Shown here: in pieces, positions 34,739-42,749 of the stretch
Position numbering within the stretch: the stretch's first letter is position 1
How the letters are laid out: the number at the start of each line of letters is the position of its first letter
From: Solirhodobacter olei
GTDB lineage: Bacteria; Pseudomonadota; Alphaproteobacteria; Rhodobacterales; Rhodobacteraceae
Assembly: GCF_004010155.1 (NCBI RefSeq)
Contig: NZ_RRYH01000023.1
Location: 1-64,000, forward strand
Length of the DNA: 64,000 nt
Direction of reading: 5' to 3'
Translations under genes and position numbers: made by a program
Notes under the pieces: model-generated
Databases searched by the model: none
What the model was told of the DNA's origin: nothing
What the model saw: only the letters and a program-made list of their open reading frames with translations

Positions 34739-34889
34739 CCGCGCCGCCCGTCGCGGCCTGGCGCGGCCCTCGGACCGTGGGGAAGAATGCCGCGACGGGG
34801 ATTTTTTCCGCCTGCCGGGGCCGCGCCCTTGCGGCCCACCGAGGCGCGCAATAGATTCATCGCCGAACCACAGAGGACATTTGCGCCCC

Positions 34890-35132
34890 ATGGCGATGGA
34901 AGCCCAGGACATCGAGAAACTGATCCGCGACGCCTTTCCCGAGGCGAAGATCACCATTACGGACCTCGCCGGAGACGGCAACCACTGGGCCGCAGAGGTG
35001 ATCGACGAAAGCTTCCGCGGCCTCAACCGCGTGCAGCAGCAGCGTGCCGTCTACCAGAGCCTGAAGGGCAAGATGGACGGACCGAGCGGCGAGCTGCATG
35101 CGCTGGCGCTGACGACGAAGGCGCCGGCCTGA
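34890..35132 (+). CDS. bolA: BolA family protein
   Basis: This 80-aa protein shows the BolA fold, with [35 protein letters not shown]-type order in which the DGNHWAAEV strand carries the histidine that binds a cluster with a monothiol glutaredoxin. The helix [16 protein letters not shown] follows. There are two in-frame ATGs (34890 and 34896); the first is used here. The monothiol glutaredoxin gene lies 67 bases downstream, the usual partner arrangement for iron-sulfur trafficking. Confidence 0.93.
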   Translation: MAMEAQDIEKLIRDAFPEAKITITDLAGDGNHWAAEVIDESFRGLNRVQQQRAVYQSLKGKMDGPSGELHALALTTKAPA

Positions 35133-35199
35133 CCCGGCGATGACAGCATGGGCGGCGCGGGACCCCTCCCCGGCCGCGAGACAAGGAAAGGGCTCGCAG

Positions 35200-35559
35200 A
35201 TGAGCGCTCAGGATACGATCCGCGACACCGTGGCAGCGCATGACGTGGTGCTGTTCATGAAAGGCACCAAGATGATGCCGCAATGCGGCTTCTCCAGCCG
35301 GGTGGCCGGGGTGCTGAACTACATGGGCGTCGATTTCGCCGATGTGAACGTGCTGGAGGATCCGGAGATCCGCCAGGGCATCAAGGATTTCTCGGAGTGG
35401 CCGACGATCCCGCAGCTTTACGTGAAGGGCGAATTCGTGGGCGGCTGCGATATCGTGACCGAAATGACGCTGTCGGGCGAACTCGACCAGCTCTTCGAGT
35501 CCAAGGGCGTCGCCTACGACAAGGAAGCCGCCGACAAGATCCGCGAAGCGAACGCCTGA
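35200..35559 (+). CDS. grxD: monothiol glutaredoxin, Grx4 family
   Basis: This 119-aa protein carries the CGFS active site (residues 29-32) in [10 protein letters not shown]. It also has the glutathione-binding motifs [19 protein letters not shown] and the lysine in MKGTKMMP. Such proteins bind a glutathione-ligated [2Fe-2S] cluster and pass it on together with BolA, encoded just upstream. An AAGGAAAGG ribosome site precedes the ATG at 35200. It converges on zapA with only 29 bases between the stops. Confidence 0.96.
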   Translation: MSAQDTIRDTVAAHDVVLFMKGTKMMPQCGFSSRVAGVLNYMGVDFADVNVLEDPEIRQGIKDFSEWPTIPQLYVKGEFVGGCDIVTEMTLSGELDQLFESKGVAYDKEAADKIREANA

Positions 35560-35588
35560 TCGCGTGACGCAGCCCCGCCGCCGGGCCG

Positions 35589-36011
35589 TCAGGCCGAGGG
35601 CGGCGGGGGATCGGACGCCGGCGGCAGCCGGTCGGCCAGCGCCGCGGCCAGCGCCTCGCTGCGGGCGGCGACTTCGGCAAGCGTCTCTGTCACCGCGCGC
35701 GGCAGCACCGGCACCTCGATCCGCGCCGGGGCCGGCGCGGGACGCGAGCGGAATTCTTCGAGCTCCGCCTCCAGCTTGGCGAGCTTTCCGCCCTGCACCC
35801 GCATCTGGTCCTCGGTCCCCGCCAGCCGGTCGGCCAGCATCAGCCCTGCCATCAGAAGCATCCGCGCCTCGGGCATCCGGCCGATCTGGTCGAGCAGCGA
35901 GGAGGCCTCGTTGTCCAGAAGCTTCGCGGCCGAGCGCAGAAAATGTTCCTCTCCGGCCTGACAGGCGACGTCGAAGGGGCGGCCGCCGATGGTGATGGTG
36001 ACCTCAGGCAT
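35589..36011 (-). CDS. zapA: cell division protein ZapA
   Basis: This is a 140-aa FtsZ-ring-associated protein. The N-terminal beta-hairpin VTITIGGRPFDVACQAGEE and the following helix with AAKLLDNEA are the ZapA hallmark. A long helix (about residues 55-90, MLLMAGLMLADRLAG) would form the tetramer coiled coil. The C-terminal 45 residues are Pro/Ala rich and likely flexible. The start overlaps the upstream coiled-coil gene by 8 bases, implying coupled synthesis. Confidence 0.9.
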   Translation of the reverse strand: MPEVTITIGGRPFDVACQAGEEHFLRSAAKLLDNEASSLLDQIGRMPEARMLLMAGLMLADRLAGTEDQMRVQGGKLAKLEAELEEFRSRPAPAPARIEVPVLPRAVTETLAEVAARSEALAAALADRLPPASDPPPPSA

Positions 36012-36492
36012 GGCTCGTCTCCCCGATCAGCGGCTTCAGCTCGGCCAGAATGCTGTCCAGCTCGGCCAGCTCGGCGGCGCGCGCCGCCTTCAGCTCGGCC
36101 AGCTCCGCGGCCAGCCCGTCCTCGCCGCCGCCCTCCGCCGTTTCGCGCATGGCGCGCATGGTCTCGCGTAATTGAACATTCGTGGCCTTGAGCTTCTGCA
36201 GCTCCAGCGCCTGCTCGTCGACCTGCTTGAGAAGCGCCTGCACACGCGCCTCCAGCGGCGCCACGACCCCGGCCTGCTTTTCATGCAGAAGCCGCACGCG
36301 CTCGTTCAACTGGGCATTCGCGTCGCGCTCGGCGGCCAGCGCCTCGGCCAGTTCGGCCTTCTCGGCATCGTCGCCCGCGGGCCCGCCGGCCGAGGGATAG
36401 CGCAGTTCCAGCGCATCCAGCGCCTCGATCCCGGCGCCGATGCGGTCCAGGGCCTGGCCGATCCGCCGTTCATAATCTTCCAGATCGTCCAT
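36004..36492 (-). CDS. coiled-coil protein upstream of ZapA (ZauP-like)
   Basis: This 162-aa protein is almost wholly heptad-repeat coiled coil from about residue 40 to 155, rich in A, E, L, K and Q with few breaks (one GGGED near residue 124). It has no signal or membrane segment. Its position directly before zapA, with an 8-base overlap, is like that of ZauP in Caulobacter, a coiled-coil protein that binds ZapA and helps arrange FtsZ. The link rests on gene order and composition, as coiled coils are hard to assign by sequence. Confidence 0.6.
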   Translation of the reverse strand: MDDLEDYERRIGQALDRIGAGIEALDALELRYPSAGGPAGDDAEKAELAEALAAERDANAQLNERVRLLHEKQAGVVAPLEARVQALLKQVDEQALELQKLKATNVQLRETMRAMRETAEGGGEDGLAAELAELKAARAAELAELDSILAELKPLIGETSHA

Positions 36493-36648
36493 CGCCTGCT
36501 CCTTCCGCTCCGGGGGGCTTGCGGCGAATCGCGCCGACGCTCCCTTTGGCCCATGATAAACCGAAGCGCCGGGCGATTTCTTCCCACAATCCTGCGCTTG
36601 GCCCCTCGCCGCCGATGCGCCGGAGGCCGCGCAGAGGCGCGGCTGCGC

Positions 36649-36676
36649 TTGAACTACGGCGAAAGCTTGGTATCAG
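36649..36676 (+). promoter_or_regulatory. possible promoter of tkt
   Basis: TTGAAC (36649-36654) and TATCAG (36671-36676) are 16 bases apart and end 46 bases before the TTG start of tkt. This is a plausible but imperfect sigma-70 pair. The remaining divergent gap to the coiled-coil gene contains GC-rich repeats only; no 6S RNA-like structure was recognised here. Confidence 0.35.
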
Positions 36677-36722
36677 GGCAGCGGTGCCACTCGGGCGCGC
36701 CCGCAAGCGGAGGAGACTTACC

Positions 36723-38741
36723 TTGGATATCGCCACCCTTCGGAACCAGCATCCCGAACACTGGCGCCGGGCCTCGGCCCTGCGGATGCTGGCGATCGAC
36801 GCTGTTCAGGCCGCGAATTCCGGCCACCCCGGCATGCCGATGGGCATGGCCGACGTCGCGACGGTGCTGTTTTCGAAGCACCTGAAGTTCGACGCGAAAA
36901 ACCCCGACTGGCCGGATCGCGACCGCTTCATCCTTTCGGCCGGGCACGGCTCCATGCTGCTTTACGGCCTCTTGCATCTGACCGGTTCGCCCGACATGTC
37001 GATCGAGGAGATCCGCAACTTCCGGCAATGGGGCTCGAAAACCGCGGGCCACCCGGAATACGGCCATGCCAAGGGAATCGAGACGACGACCGGCCCGCTG
37101 GGCCAGGGCATCGCCAATTCCGTGGGCTTCGCCATTGCCGAGGAGGCGCTGCGCGCCCGCTTCGGCCGCAAGATCGTCGACCACCACACCTGGGTGATCG
37201 CGGGCGACGGATGCCTGATGGAGGGGATCAGCCACGAGGCAATCGGCCTTGCCGGCTGCCAGCAGCTTTCGAAGTTGATCGTCCTTTGGGACAACAACGG
37301 CATCTCGATCGACGGCAAGGTGAGCCTGTCGGACATCACCGACCAGCGCGCGCGCTTCGCCGCGGCCGGCTGGACCGTGCTTCACTGCGACGGGCACGAC
37401 CCCGATGATATCGACCGGGCGATGACGGCCGCGAAGGCCTCCTCCAAGCCCGTCTTCATCGACTGCAAGACCCATATCGGATTCGGCTCGCCGAAGAAGC
37501 AGGACACTGCGGGGGCGCATGGCTCGCCGCTCGGCCCTGAAGAGATCGCCAAGGTGCGCGAGATCTACGGCTGGGATTACCCGCCCTTCGTGGTGCCCGC
37601 CGACATCAAGGCGGAATGGGAAGCCATCGGCGCGCGCGGCAGCAAGGTCCGCACGGAATGGGAGGATCGCCTTGCGGCGCTGTCCGCGGCCCGGCAGGCG
37701 GAATTCACCCGCGTCACCGACCGCGTGGCACCGAAGAAGCTCTCCGCCGTCGTCCGCGCGCTGAAGAAGCAGGTCAGCGAGGCGCAGCCGAAGGTCGCCA
37801 CGCGGAAGGCCTCGGAAATGGCGCTGGAGGTAATCAACCCGGTGATGCCGGAAAACATCGGCGGCTCGGCCGACCTGACCGGTTCCAACAACACCCGGAC
37901 GGGCGATCTGGGCATGTTCACGCCCGAGAACCGCAAGGGCCGCTATATCCACTACGGCATCCGCGAACATGGCATGGCGGCGGCGATGAACGGCATGGTG
38001 CTGCACGGCGGCGTCCGGCCCTATGGCGGCACCTTCCTGTGCTTCACCGACTATGCCCGCGGCGCGATGCGGCTTTCGGCGCTGATGGGGGCGCCCTCGA
38101 TCTACGTCATGACGCATGACTCGATCGGCCTGGGCGAGGACGGTCCGACCCACCAGCCGGTGGAGCATCTCGGGATCTGCCGCGCCACGCCCAACACCTG
38201 GGTCTTCCGCCCCGCCGACACGGTGGAGACGGCCGAGGCCTGGGAACTGGCGCTGAGCTCGACCTCCACCCCTTCGGTCCTCGCGCTGTCGCGGCAGAAC
38301 CTGCCGACGGTGCGCACCACGCATACCAACCGCAACCTCACCGCGCAGGGCGGCTACGTGCTGGCCGAGGCGGAGGGCAAGCGCAAGGCGATCTTGATCG
38401 CGACCGGATCGGAGGTCGAGATCGCGATGAAGGCCAAGGCGATGCTGGAGGCCGAGGGCATCGGCACCCGCGTCGTCTCCATGCCCTGCATGGAGCTTTT
38501 CGCGGCTCAGCCCGAAAGCTATCGCAAGAAGGTGCTGCCGGCCGGACCGGTGCGCATCGCCATCGAGGCCGCCGGCCGCCAGGGCTGGGACCGCTGGCTG
38601 CTGGGCGAGCGCGGGCGCGAGGCGAAATCGGCCTTTATCGGGATGGAGGGCTTCGGCGCCTCCGCCCCGGCGCCGGAACTCTACGAGCATTTCGGCATTA
38701 CCGCCGAAGCCGCGGCCGCCAAGGTCAAGGAGCTGCTCTGA
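36723..38741 (+). CDS. tkt: transketolase
   Basis: This 672-aa thiamine-diphosphate enzyme moves two-carbon units in the pentose phosphate and Calvin pathways. The start is read as TTG at 36723 (protein [16 protein letters not shown]), 6-8 bases after GGAGGAG; this gives the family N-terminus and length, whereas the next in-frame ATG is far inside. The cofactor motif [18 protein letters not shown] is near residue 155, HGG/GQG segments are present, and the [18 protein letters not shown] block is near residue 465. A hairpin follows the stop, then a tiny gene and gap. Confidence 0.96.
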   Translation: MDIATLRNQHPEHWRRASALRMLAIDAVQAANSGHPGMPMGMADVATVLFSKHLKFDAKNPDWPDRDRFILSAGHGSMLLYGLLHLTGSPDMSIEEIRNFRQWGSKTAGHPEYGHAKGIETTTGPLGQGIANSVGFAIAEEALRARFGRKIVDHHTWVIAGDGCLMEGISHEAIGLAGCQQLSKLIVLWDNNGISIDGKVSLSDITDQRARFAAAGWTVLHCDGHDPDDIDRAMTAAKASSKPVFIDCKTHIGFGSPKKQDTAGAHGSPLGPEEIAKVREIYGWDYPPFVVPADIKAEWEAIGARGSKVRTEWEDRLAALSAARQAEFTRVTDRVAPKKLSAVVRALKKQVSEAQPKVATRKASEMALEVINPVMPENIGGSADLTGSNNTRTGDLGMFTPENRKGRYIHYGIREHGMAAAMNGMVLHGGVRPYGGTFLCFTDYARGAMRLSALMGAPSIYVMTHDSIGLGEDGPTHQPVEHLGICRATPNTWVFRPADTVETAEAWELALSSTSTPSVLALSRQNLPTVRTTHTNRNLTAQGGYVLAEAEGKRKAILIATGSEVEIAMKAKAMLEAEGIGTRVVSMPCMELFAAQPESYRKKVLPAGPVRIAIEAAGRQGWDRWLLGERGREAKSAFIGMEGFGASAPAPELYEHFGITAEAAAAKVKELL

Positions 38742-38762
38742 TCCCCTGACGGATCCCCCTGC

Positions 38763-38786
38763 CCCGGGCGCGCAGTTGCGCCCGGG
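38763..38786 (+). terminator. hairpin after tkt
   Basis: A perfect 9-bp stem CCCGGGCGC/GCGCCCGGG with loop GCAGTT starts 21 bases after the tkt stop. What follows (TTACTCTC) is only weakly T-rich, so termination may be partial. Confidence 0.6.
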
Positions 38787-38810
38787 TTACTCTCCCGGCG
38801 GAGCGTATCG

Positions 38811-38954
38811 GTGACCGACCGCATTGCCCTGATCCTTGCCGCTTTCGTGACAGCGGCGCTTGCGGTGGATCACTTTGCCTTCCGCTCCCAAGGACTTATC
38901 TTCGCTGGGCGGGAACTAACCGCCTTCATTGATTTCCTCGAATTCTGGCGATAG
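38811..38954 (+). CDS. 47-aa membrane microprotein between tkt and gap
   Basis: This small gene starts with GTG, 7-8 bases after GGCGGAG. The peptide begins MTDRIALILAAFVTAALAVDHF, a single hydrophobic span of about 16 residues, and ends with an amphipathic part finishing AFIDFLEFWR. The order charged start, span, aromatic-rich tail is what a real single-pass inner-membrane microprotein looks like. From memory, similar tkt-gap spacers in Rhodobacteraceae carry small proteins ending in FWR, but I could not check. Its function is unknown. Confidence 0.65.
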   Translation: MTDRIALILAAFVTAALAVDHFAFRSQGLIFAGRELTAFIDFLEFWR

Positions 38955-39044
38955 GCCGCTGACAGGCCGGGGAGCCTCCGCCCGGGGGCCCACGGGCGCC
39001 TCGCCAATCCCCCGGGCCGCTGCAATCTGTGAAAGGAAGATGCC

Positions 39045-40046
39045 ATGACTGTGAAGGTAGCCATCAACGGGTTCGGCCGGATCGGCCGGAACGTGCTGCG
39101 CGCGATCATCGAGTCCGGCCGGACGGATATCGAAGTGGTGGCGATCAACGACCTTGGCCCGGTCGAGACCAACGCGCACCTGCTGCGCTACGACTCGGTC
39201 CACGGCCGCTTCCCGCATACCGTGACCACGACCGCCGACACGATCGACGCCGGCCGCGGCCCGATGCGCGTGACCGCGATCCGCAACCCGGCGGACCTGC
39301 CCTGGGGCGATGTCGACATCATCATGGAATGCACCGGCATCTTCACCTCGAAGGAAAAGGTGCAGCCGCACCTGTCGACCGGCGCCAAGCGCGTGCTGAT
39401 CTCGGCACCCGGCGATGGGGCGGACAAGACGATCGTCTTCGGGGTCAACCACGACACGCTGACCAAGGATGACATCGTCGTCTCCAATGGCTCCTGCACC
39501 ACGAACTGCCTGGCGCCGGTCGCCAGCGTGCTGGACGACAACTTCGGCATCGTTACCGGCTTCATGACCACGATCCACAGCTACACCGGCGACCAGCCGA
39601 CGCTCGACACGCTGCACGAGGACCTTTACCGCGCCCGCGCCGCGGCGATGTCGATGATCCCGACCTCGACCGGCGCGGCCAGGGCGCTGGGCCTGGTGCT
39701 GCCGCGGCTGAAGGGCAAGCTGGACGGCTCCTCCGTCCGCGTGCCGACGCCGAACGTCTCCTGCATCGACCTGAAGGTGGTGCTGGAGAAGAGCGCGACC
39801 GTGGAAGAGATCAACGCCGCGATCAAGGCCGCCTCGGAAGGCAAGCTGAAGGGCGTGCTGGGCTACGAGACCGCGCCGCTGGTCTCGCACGACTACAACC
39901 ACAACGCCCATTCCTCGACCTTCGCGGCCGATCAGACCAAGGCGCTGCCGGCGAACTTCATCCGCGTGCTGAGCTGGTACGACAACGAATGGGGCTTCTC
40001 CAACCGCATGAGCGATACCGCCGTTGCGATGGGCAAGCTCATCTGA
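39045..40046 (+). CDS. gap: glyceraldehyde-3-phosphate dehydrogenase, type I
   Basis: This 333-aa glycolytic/Calvin enzyme has the NAD-binding [14 protein letters not shown] near residue 6, the catalytic cysteine C151 in [12 protein letters not shown], and the HSYTGDQ and [12 protein letters not shown] blocks. It follows tkt and a microprotein gene in one direction, the common tkt-gap order of central carbon metabolism. AAAGGAAG precedes the ATG. A strong hairpin ends the transcript. Confidence 0.98.
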   Translation: MTVKVAINGFGRIGRNVLRAIIESGRTDIEVVAINDLGPVETNAHLLRYDSVHGRFPHTVTTTADTIDAGRGPMRVTAIRNPADLPWGDVDIIMECTGIFTSKEKVQPHLSTGAKRVLISAPGDGADKTIVFGVNHDTLTKDDIVVSNGSCTTNCLAPVASVLDDNFGIVTGFMTTIHSYTGDQPTLDTLHEDLYRARAAAMSMIPTSTGAARALGLVLPRLKGKLDGSSVRVPTPNVSCIDLKVVLEKSATVEEINAAIKAASEGKLKGVLGYETAPLVSHDYNHNAHSSTFAADQTKALPANFIRVLSWYDNEWGFSNRMSDTAVAMGKLI

Positions 40047-40053
40047 ACTCTAC

Positions 40054-40077
40054 GGGGCATCCCTTCGGGGGTGCCCC
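40054..40077 (+). terminator. terminator hairpin after gap
   Basis: A 10-bp stem, GGGGCATCCC against GGGGTGCCCC (one G-U pair), with a TTCG tetraloop sits 8 bases after the gap stop. It is followed by GATTCCCC, without a clear T run. Confidence 0.65.
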
Positions 40078-40163
40078 GATTCCCCTGCGGGCCCCGGGCC
40101 CGCCCCCTTCCCCAAAATGGAAACCTCCGTCGCCTGCCCCCTTCGGGGCCGGGCCGCCGGGAT

Positions 40164-40177
40164 TTGACATAGATCAA
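40164..40177. promoter_or_regulatory. FnrL-type box upstream of DUF1127 genes
   Basis: TTGAC-ATAG-ATCAA matches the FNR/FnrL consensus TTGAY-N4-RTCAA. The same TTGACA could serve as a -35 box, with CAATTT 17 bases further on. A hairpin CTATGCG-TTCGG-CGCATAG (40201-40219) lies in the leader. Oxygen-responsive control of the two small genes downstream is suggested. Confidence 0.6.
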
Positions 40178-40315
40178 GAGCCAAGACAATTTTGCAGAGC
40201 CTATGCGTTCGGCGCATAGCGGCAGGGCCAAGCTGTCGGTTGTTGGTGAGGGGCTTCGGGTCCATCTGTTGTGCGACGACGAAAGGTCGCCAAGAGATCC
40301 GAAAGGAGCCAGACC

Positions 40316-40477
40316 ATGAAAACCTTCCGCGAAGTCCGCAGCGCGCTCCGCAACGCCGCCGCCTACCGGCGCACTGTTTCGCAGCTGCGCCAGCTGCCCA
40401 ACGACCTGAAACTCGACCTCGACATCTACGATGGCGACATCCCGGCCATCGCCCGCCGCGCGATCTACGGCGCGTAA
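40316..40477 (+). CDS. DUF1127 small basic protein (first of tandem pair)
   Basis: This 53-aa protein starts MKTFREVRSALRNAAAYRRT, then VSQLRQLPNDLKLDLDIYDGDIPAIARRAIYG: an arginine-rich helix, the L-P/D-L block and the final IARRAIYG expected of DUF1127 proteins. AAAGGAG lies 7 bases before ATG. In Rhodobacter sphaeroides a DUF1127 protein (CcaF1) binds RNA and is stress-induced; that role for this one is only an analogy. A shorter relative is encoded 18 bases downstream. Confidence 0.8.
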   Translation: MKTFREVRSALRNAAAYRRTVSQLRQLPNDLKLDLDIYDGDIPAIARRAIYGA

Positions 40478-40495
40478 GGTAAGGAGGCCAAGCCC

Positions 40496-40648
40496 ATGAA
40501 ATCGCTGAGCCAACGCTTCCGCGCCTACCGCACGTACCGCCGCACCGTGGCCGAACTGACCGCGCTGCCAGCCGAGGTACGGGCCGAGCATCACCTGGAC
40601 GCCGGCACCATCGCGCAGATTGCCAACGAGGCCGCCGCCCGTCGCTGA
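40496..40648 (+). CDS. DUF1127-like small basic protein (second of tandem pair)
   Basis: This 50-aa protein reads MKSLSQRFRAYRTYRRTVAE, then LTALPAEVRAEHHLDAGTIA, then QIANEAAARR. It aligns with its upstream neighbour across the arginine-rich helix (YRRTV.EL..LP) and the I..IA block, but has lost the typical YG ending. AAGGAGG is 9 bases before ATG. The pair looks like a tandem duplication that has diverged. Confidence 0.7.
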   Translation: MKSLSQRFRAYRTYRRTVAELTALPAEVRAEHHLDAGTIAQIANEAAARR

Positions 40649-40663
40649 CGGCGGCTTCCCCCC

Positions 40664-41155
40664 CTAGCCGAGCCGGGCCAGAAGCGCCTCGCGCACCGCA
40701 GGGGAAACGAATTTCGACACATCCCCGCCGAGCCGCGCGATCTCCTTCACCAGTTTCGAGGCAATCGCCTGGTGCCGCGCTTCCGCCATCAGGAAGACCG
40801 TCTCGATCGAGGCGTCGAGCGCGCGGTTCATGCCGACCATCTGGTATTCATACTCGAAATCCGCCACGGCCCTGAGGCCGCGGATGATCACCTGCGCGCC
40901 GACATCGCGGGCGCAGTCGATCAGAAGGTTCTCGAACGGATGGGCGACGATCTCGATCCCGGTCTTGCGCGCAAGCGCGGCGCATTCCGCCTCGAGCATC
41001 GCAACCCGCTCTTCGAGCGAGAAAAGCGGCCCCTTGTCGCGGTTGATCGCCACGCCGATCACCAGCCGGTCGACCAGCACCGTCGCGCGCTCGATGATAT
41101 CGAGATGGCCCAGGGTGACCGGGTCGAACGTGCCCGGGTAGAGTCCGATGCGCAT
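40664..41155 (-). CDS. coaD: phosphopantetheine adenylyltransferase
   Basis: This 163-aa enzyme makes dephospho-CoA from phosphopantetheine and ATP. The nucleotidyltransferase motif GTFDPVTLGHLDI is at residues 8-20 and the second motif, with ARHQAIASKLVKEIA, is near residue 128. RGLRAVADFEYEYQM is also typical. The start at 41155 removes a non-conserved extension. It converges on the DUF1127 pair with 15 bases between. Confidence 0.97.
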   Translation of the reverse strand: MRIGLYPGTFDPVTLGHLDIIERATVLVDRLVIGVAINRDKGPLFSLEERVAMLEAECAALARKTGIEIVAHPFENLLIDCARDVGAQVIIRGLRAVADFEYEYQMVGMNRALDASIETVFLMAEARHQAIASKLVKEIARLGGDVSKFVSPAVREALLARLG

Positions 41156-41234
41156 GCGGCCCTCCTGACGCTGCTCCGGCGCACGCAACAATATTGCGCT
41201 CCGGAACGCAAGGGGCTCAATGCCGCGGCGGGCC

Positions 41235-41669
41235 TCAGTAGCCCTTGATCATCCCCTCGAGTGCGTCGCGTTCCATGGAAAGCTGCTGGAGCCGCGCCTT
41301 CACCACGTCACCGATCGAGATCATGCCGACCATTGCGCCCGCATGCATCACCGGCATGTGGCGAAAGCGGCCCTCGGTCATCCGCTCCAGCACGCTTTCG
41401 GCGCTGTCCTCGCGGTTGCAGCCGACGATTTCGGCGGTCATCAGCTCCTCGACCGGCAGCGAGAGACAGCCCGGGCCCTGGCGCCCCAGTTCGCGCACCA
41501 CGTCCCGCTCCGACAGGATGCCGGCCACGTGCCGCCCATCCTCCGAGACGATGAGCGCGCCGATGCGCCGGGCCGAGAGCAGTTCCACCGCCTCTGCGAC
41601 GGTGCTTCCGGGCGGAACGGTGACCACTTCGGCCGAGGGTTTGCCGTTGAGTATCTCCTGCACGATCAT
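41235..41669 (-). CDS. CBS-domain pair protein
   Basis: This 144-aa cytosolic protein consists of two CBS repeats. The first, about residues 8-65, contains RRIGALIVSEDGRHVAGILSERD; the second, about residues 72-130, contains FRHMPVMHAGAMVGMISIGD. Stand-alone CBS pairs bind adenine nucleotides and usually sense energy state, but the partner is unknown. A repeated GGAGGAGGAGG lies before the ATG. It is 79 bases upstream of coaD on the same strand. Confidence 0.88.
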   Translation of the reverse strand: MIVQEILNGKPSAEVVTVPPGSTVAEAVELLSARRIGALIVSEDGRHVAGILSERDVVRELGRQGPGCLSLPVEELMTAEIVGCNREDSAESVLERMTEGRFRHMPVMHAGAMVGMISIGDVVKARLQQLSMERDALEGMIKGY

Positions 41670-41725
41670 GCTGATGCCTCCTCCTCCAAGGGGAAAGGAC
41701 AGGGTCGGCCCCGATCACATTTCTG

Positions 41726-42619
41726 TCAAGTCACGCTTTCCAGGCGCGCGACTTCCCGGCGGAGACCCTGGGCGAGGAGATCAGCGAAGCGGTTCAGACG
41801 CTCCACCCTGCGGTCGTCGGCATGGCGGATGAGGTAGAAGGCCCGCTTCAGCGCCACGTCCCCGGGCAGAACCTTCACCAGTTCCGGCGCGCCGGCGAGC
41901 GCGAAGTCATGCACCACGGCCACCCCCGCCCCGCCGCGCACCCAATTCAGTTGCACGGTGACGGAGTTGGAGGCGAGCGGCACCGTCTCTGCGCCTACCT
42001 CGCCCAGGTAGTCGAGTTCCTTGTCGAAGATCATGTCGGCGATATAGCCGACGAAGCGGTGCTGGCGCAGGTCTGCGGGCGTGGCAATCGGCGCGTGGCG
42101 GGCCAGGTAATCCCGGCTCGCGGCCAGGTGCAGGTGATAGTCGGTGATCTTCTGCACTGTCAGCCGCCCGGCCTCGGGCCGGCTGACGGCGATGGCCATG
42201 TCCGCCTCGCGTTTCGAGAGGTTGAAGACCCGTGGCAGGGCCACGATCTGCACCTCCAGCCCCGGGTTCTCGTCACAGATCTGGGCCACGACCTGCGGCA
42301 GGACGAAGGTGGCGCAGCCGTCCGGCGCGCCGATGCGGATCTGCCCGGAAAGCTGGCCCGGCGCGCCGCGCAGCTCCTCCATCGCGCCGGTCATGGCCTG
42401 TTCGGCGCGGGTGGCATGGGCCAGAAGCCGCGTGCCCTCGTCGGTCAGCGCATAGCCCTGCGGCGACTTGGTGAAGAGCCGTGCGCCGAGCGCCTCTTCC
42501 AGCCGGGCAACGCGGCGGCCGACGGTGGCGGGATCGATCTTCAGCACCCGGCCGGCGCGGCTGAGGCTTTCGGACCTCGCCACGGCAAGGAAGATACGCA
42601 GGTCGTCCCAGTCTGCCAT
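41726..42619 (-). CDS. LysR-family transcriptional regulator
   Basis: This 297-aa regulator has the LysR winged helix-turn-helix at residues 1-60 (WDDLRIFLAVARSESLSRAG, then PATVGRRVARLEEALGARLF) and a periplasmic-binding-like effector domain after residue 90. The start at 42619 gives the standard N-terminus. It is divergent from mmsA with 130 bases between, where a TTTGCA-GGAT-TGCAAA dyad is seen. It most likely controls the valine-degradation genes. Confidence 0.92.
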   Translation of the reverse strand: MADWDDLRIFLAVARSESLSRAGRVLKIDPATVGRRVARLEEALGARLFTKSPQGYALTDEGTRLLAHATRAEQAMTGAMEELRGAPGQLSGQIRIGAPDGCATFVLPQVVAQICDENPGLEVQIVALPRVFNLSKREADMAIAVSRPEAGRLTVQKITDYHLHLAASRDYLARHAPIATPADLRQHRFVGYIADMIFDKELDYLGEVGAETVPLASNSVTVQLNWVRGGAGVAVVHDFALAGAPELVKVLPGDVALKRAFYLIRHADDRRVERLNRFADLLAQGLRREVARLESVT

Positions 42620-42645
42620 GAGGGCTCCGCCCGGCGCTCGAAAGC

Positions 42646-42661
42646 TTTGCAGGATTGCAAA
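42646..42661. promoter_or_regulatory. candidate LysR operator in the lysR-mmsA gap
   Basis: TTTGCA-GGAT-TGCAAA is a perfect 6-bp inverted repeat 27 bases above the lysR start. Its size and A/T edges fit a LysR binding half-site pair. It would serve both autoregulation and control of mmsA. Confidence 0.5.
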
Positions 42662-42749
42662 ACGCTTTTGGAAACTTGCCCCTTTTCCGGGCAAAAACGC
42701 AAGCCTATGGTGCGCCCAACCCGCGCTAGACCTCATGGAGGAGACAGAG

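Noticed and set aside
36493-36722. 6S RNA gene, often near zapA
   Set aside because: No long closed hairpin with a central bubble could be seen here, and only 29 bases separate zapA from grxD on the other side.
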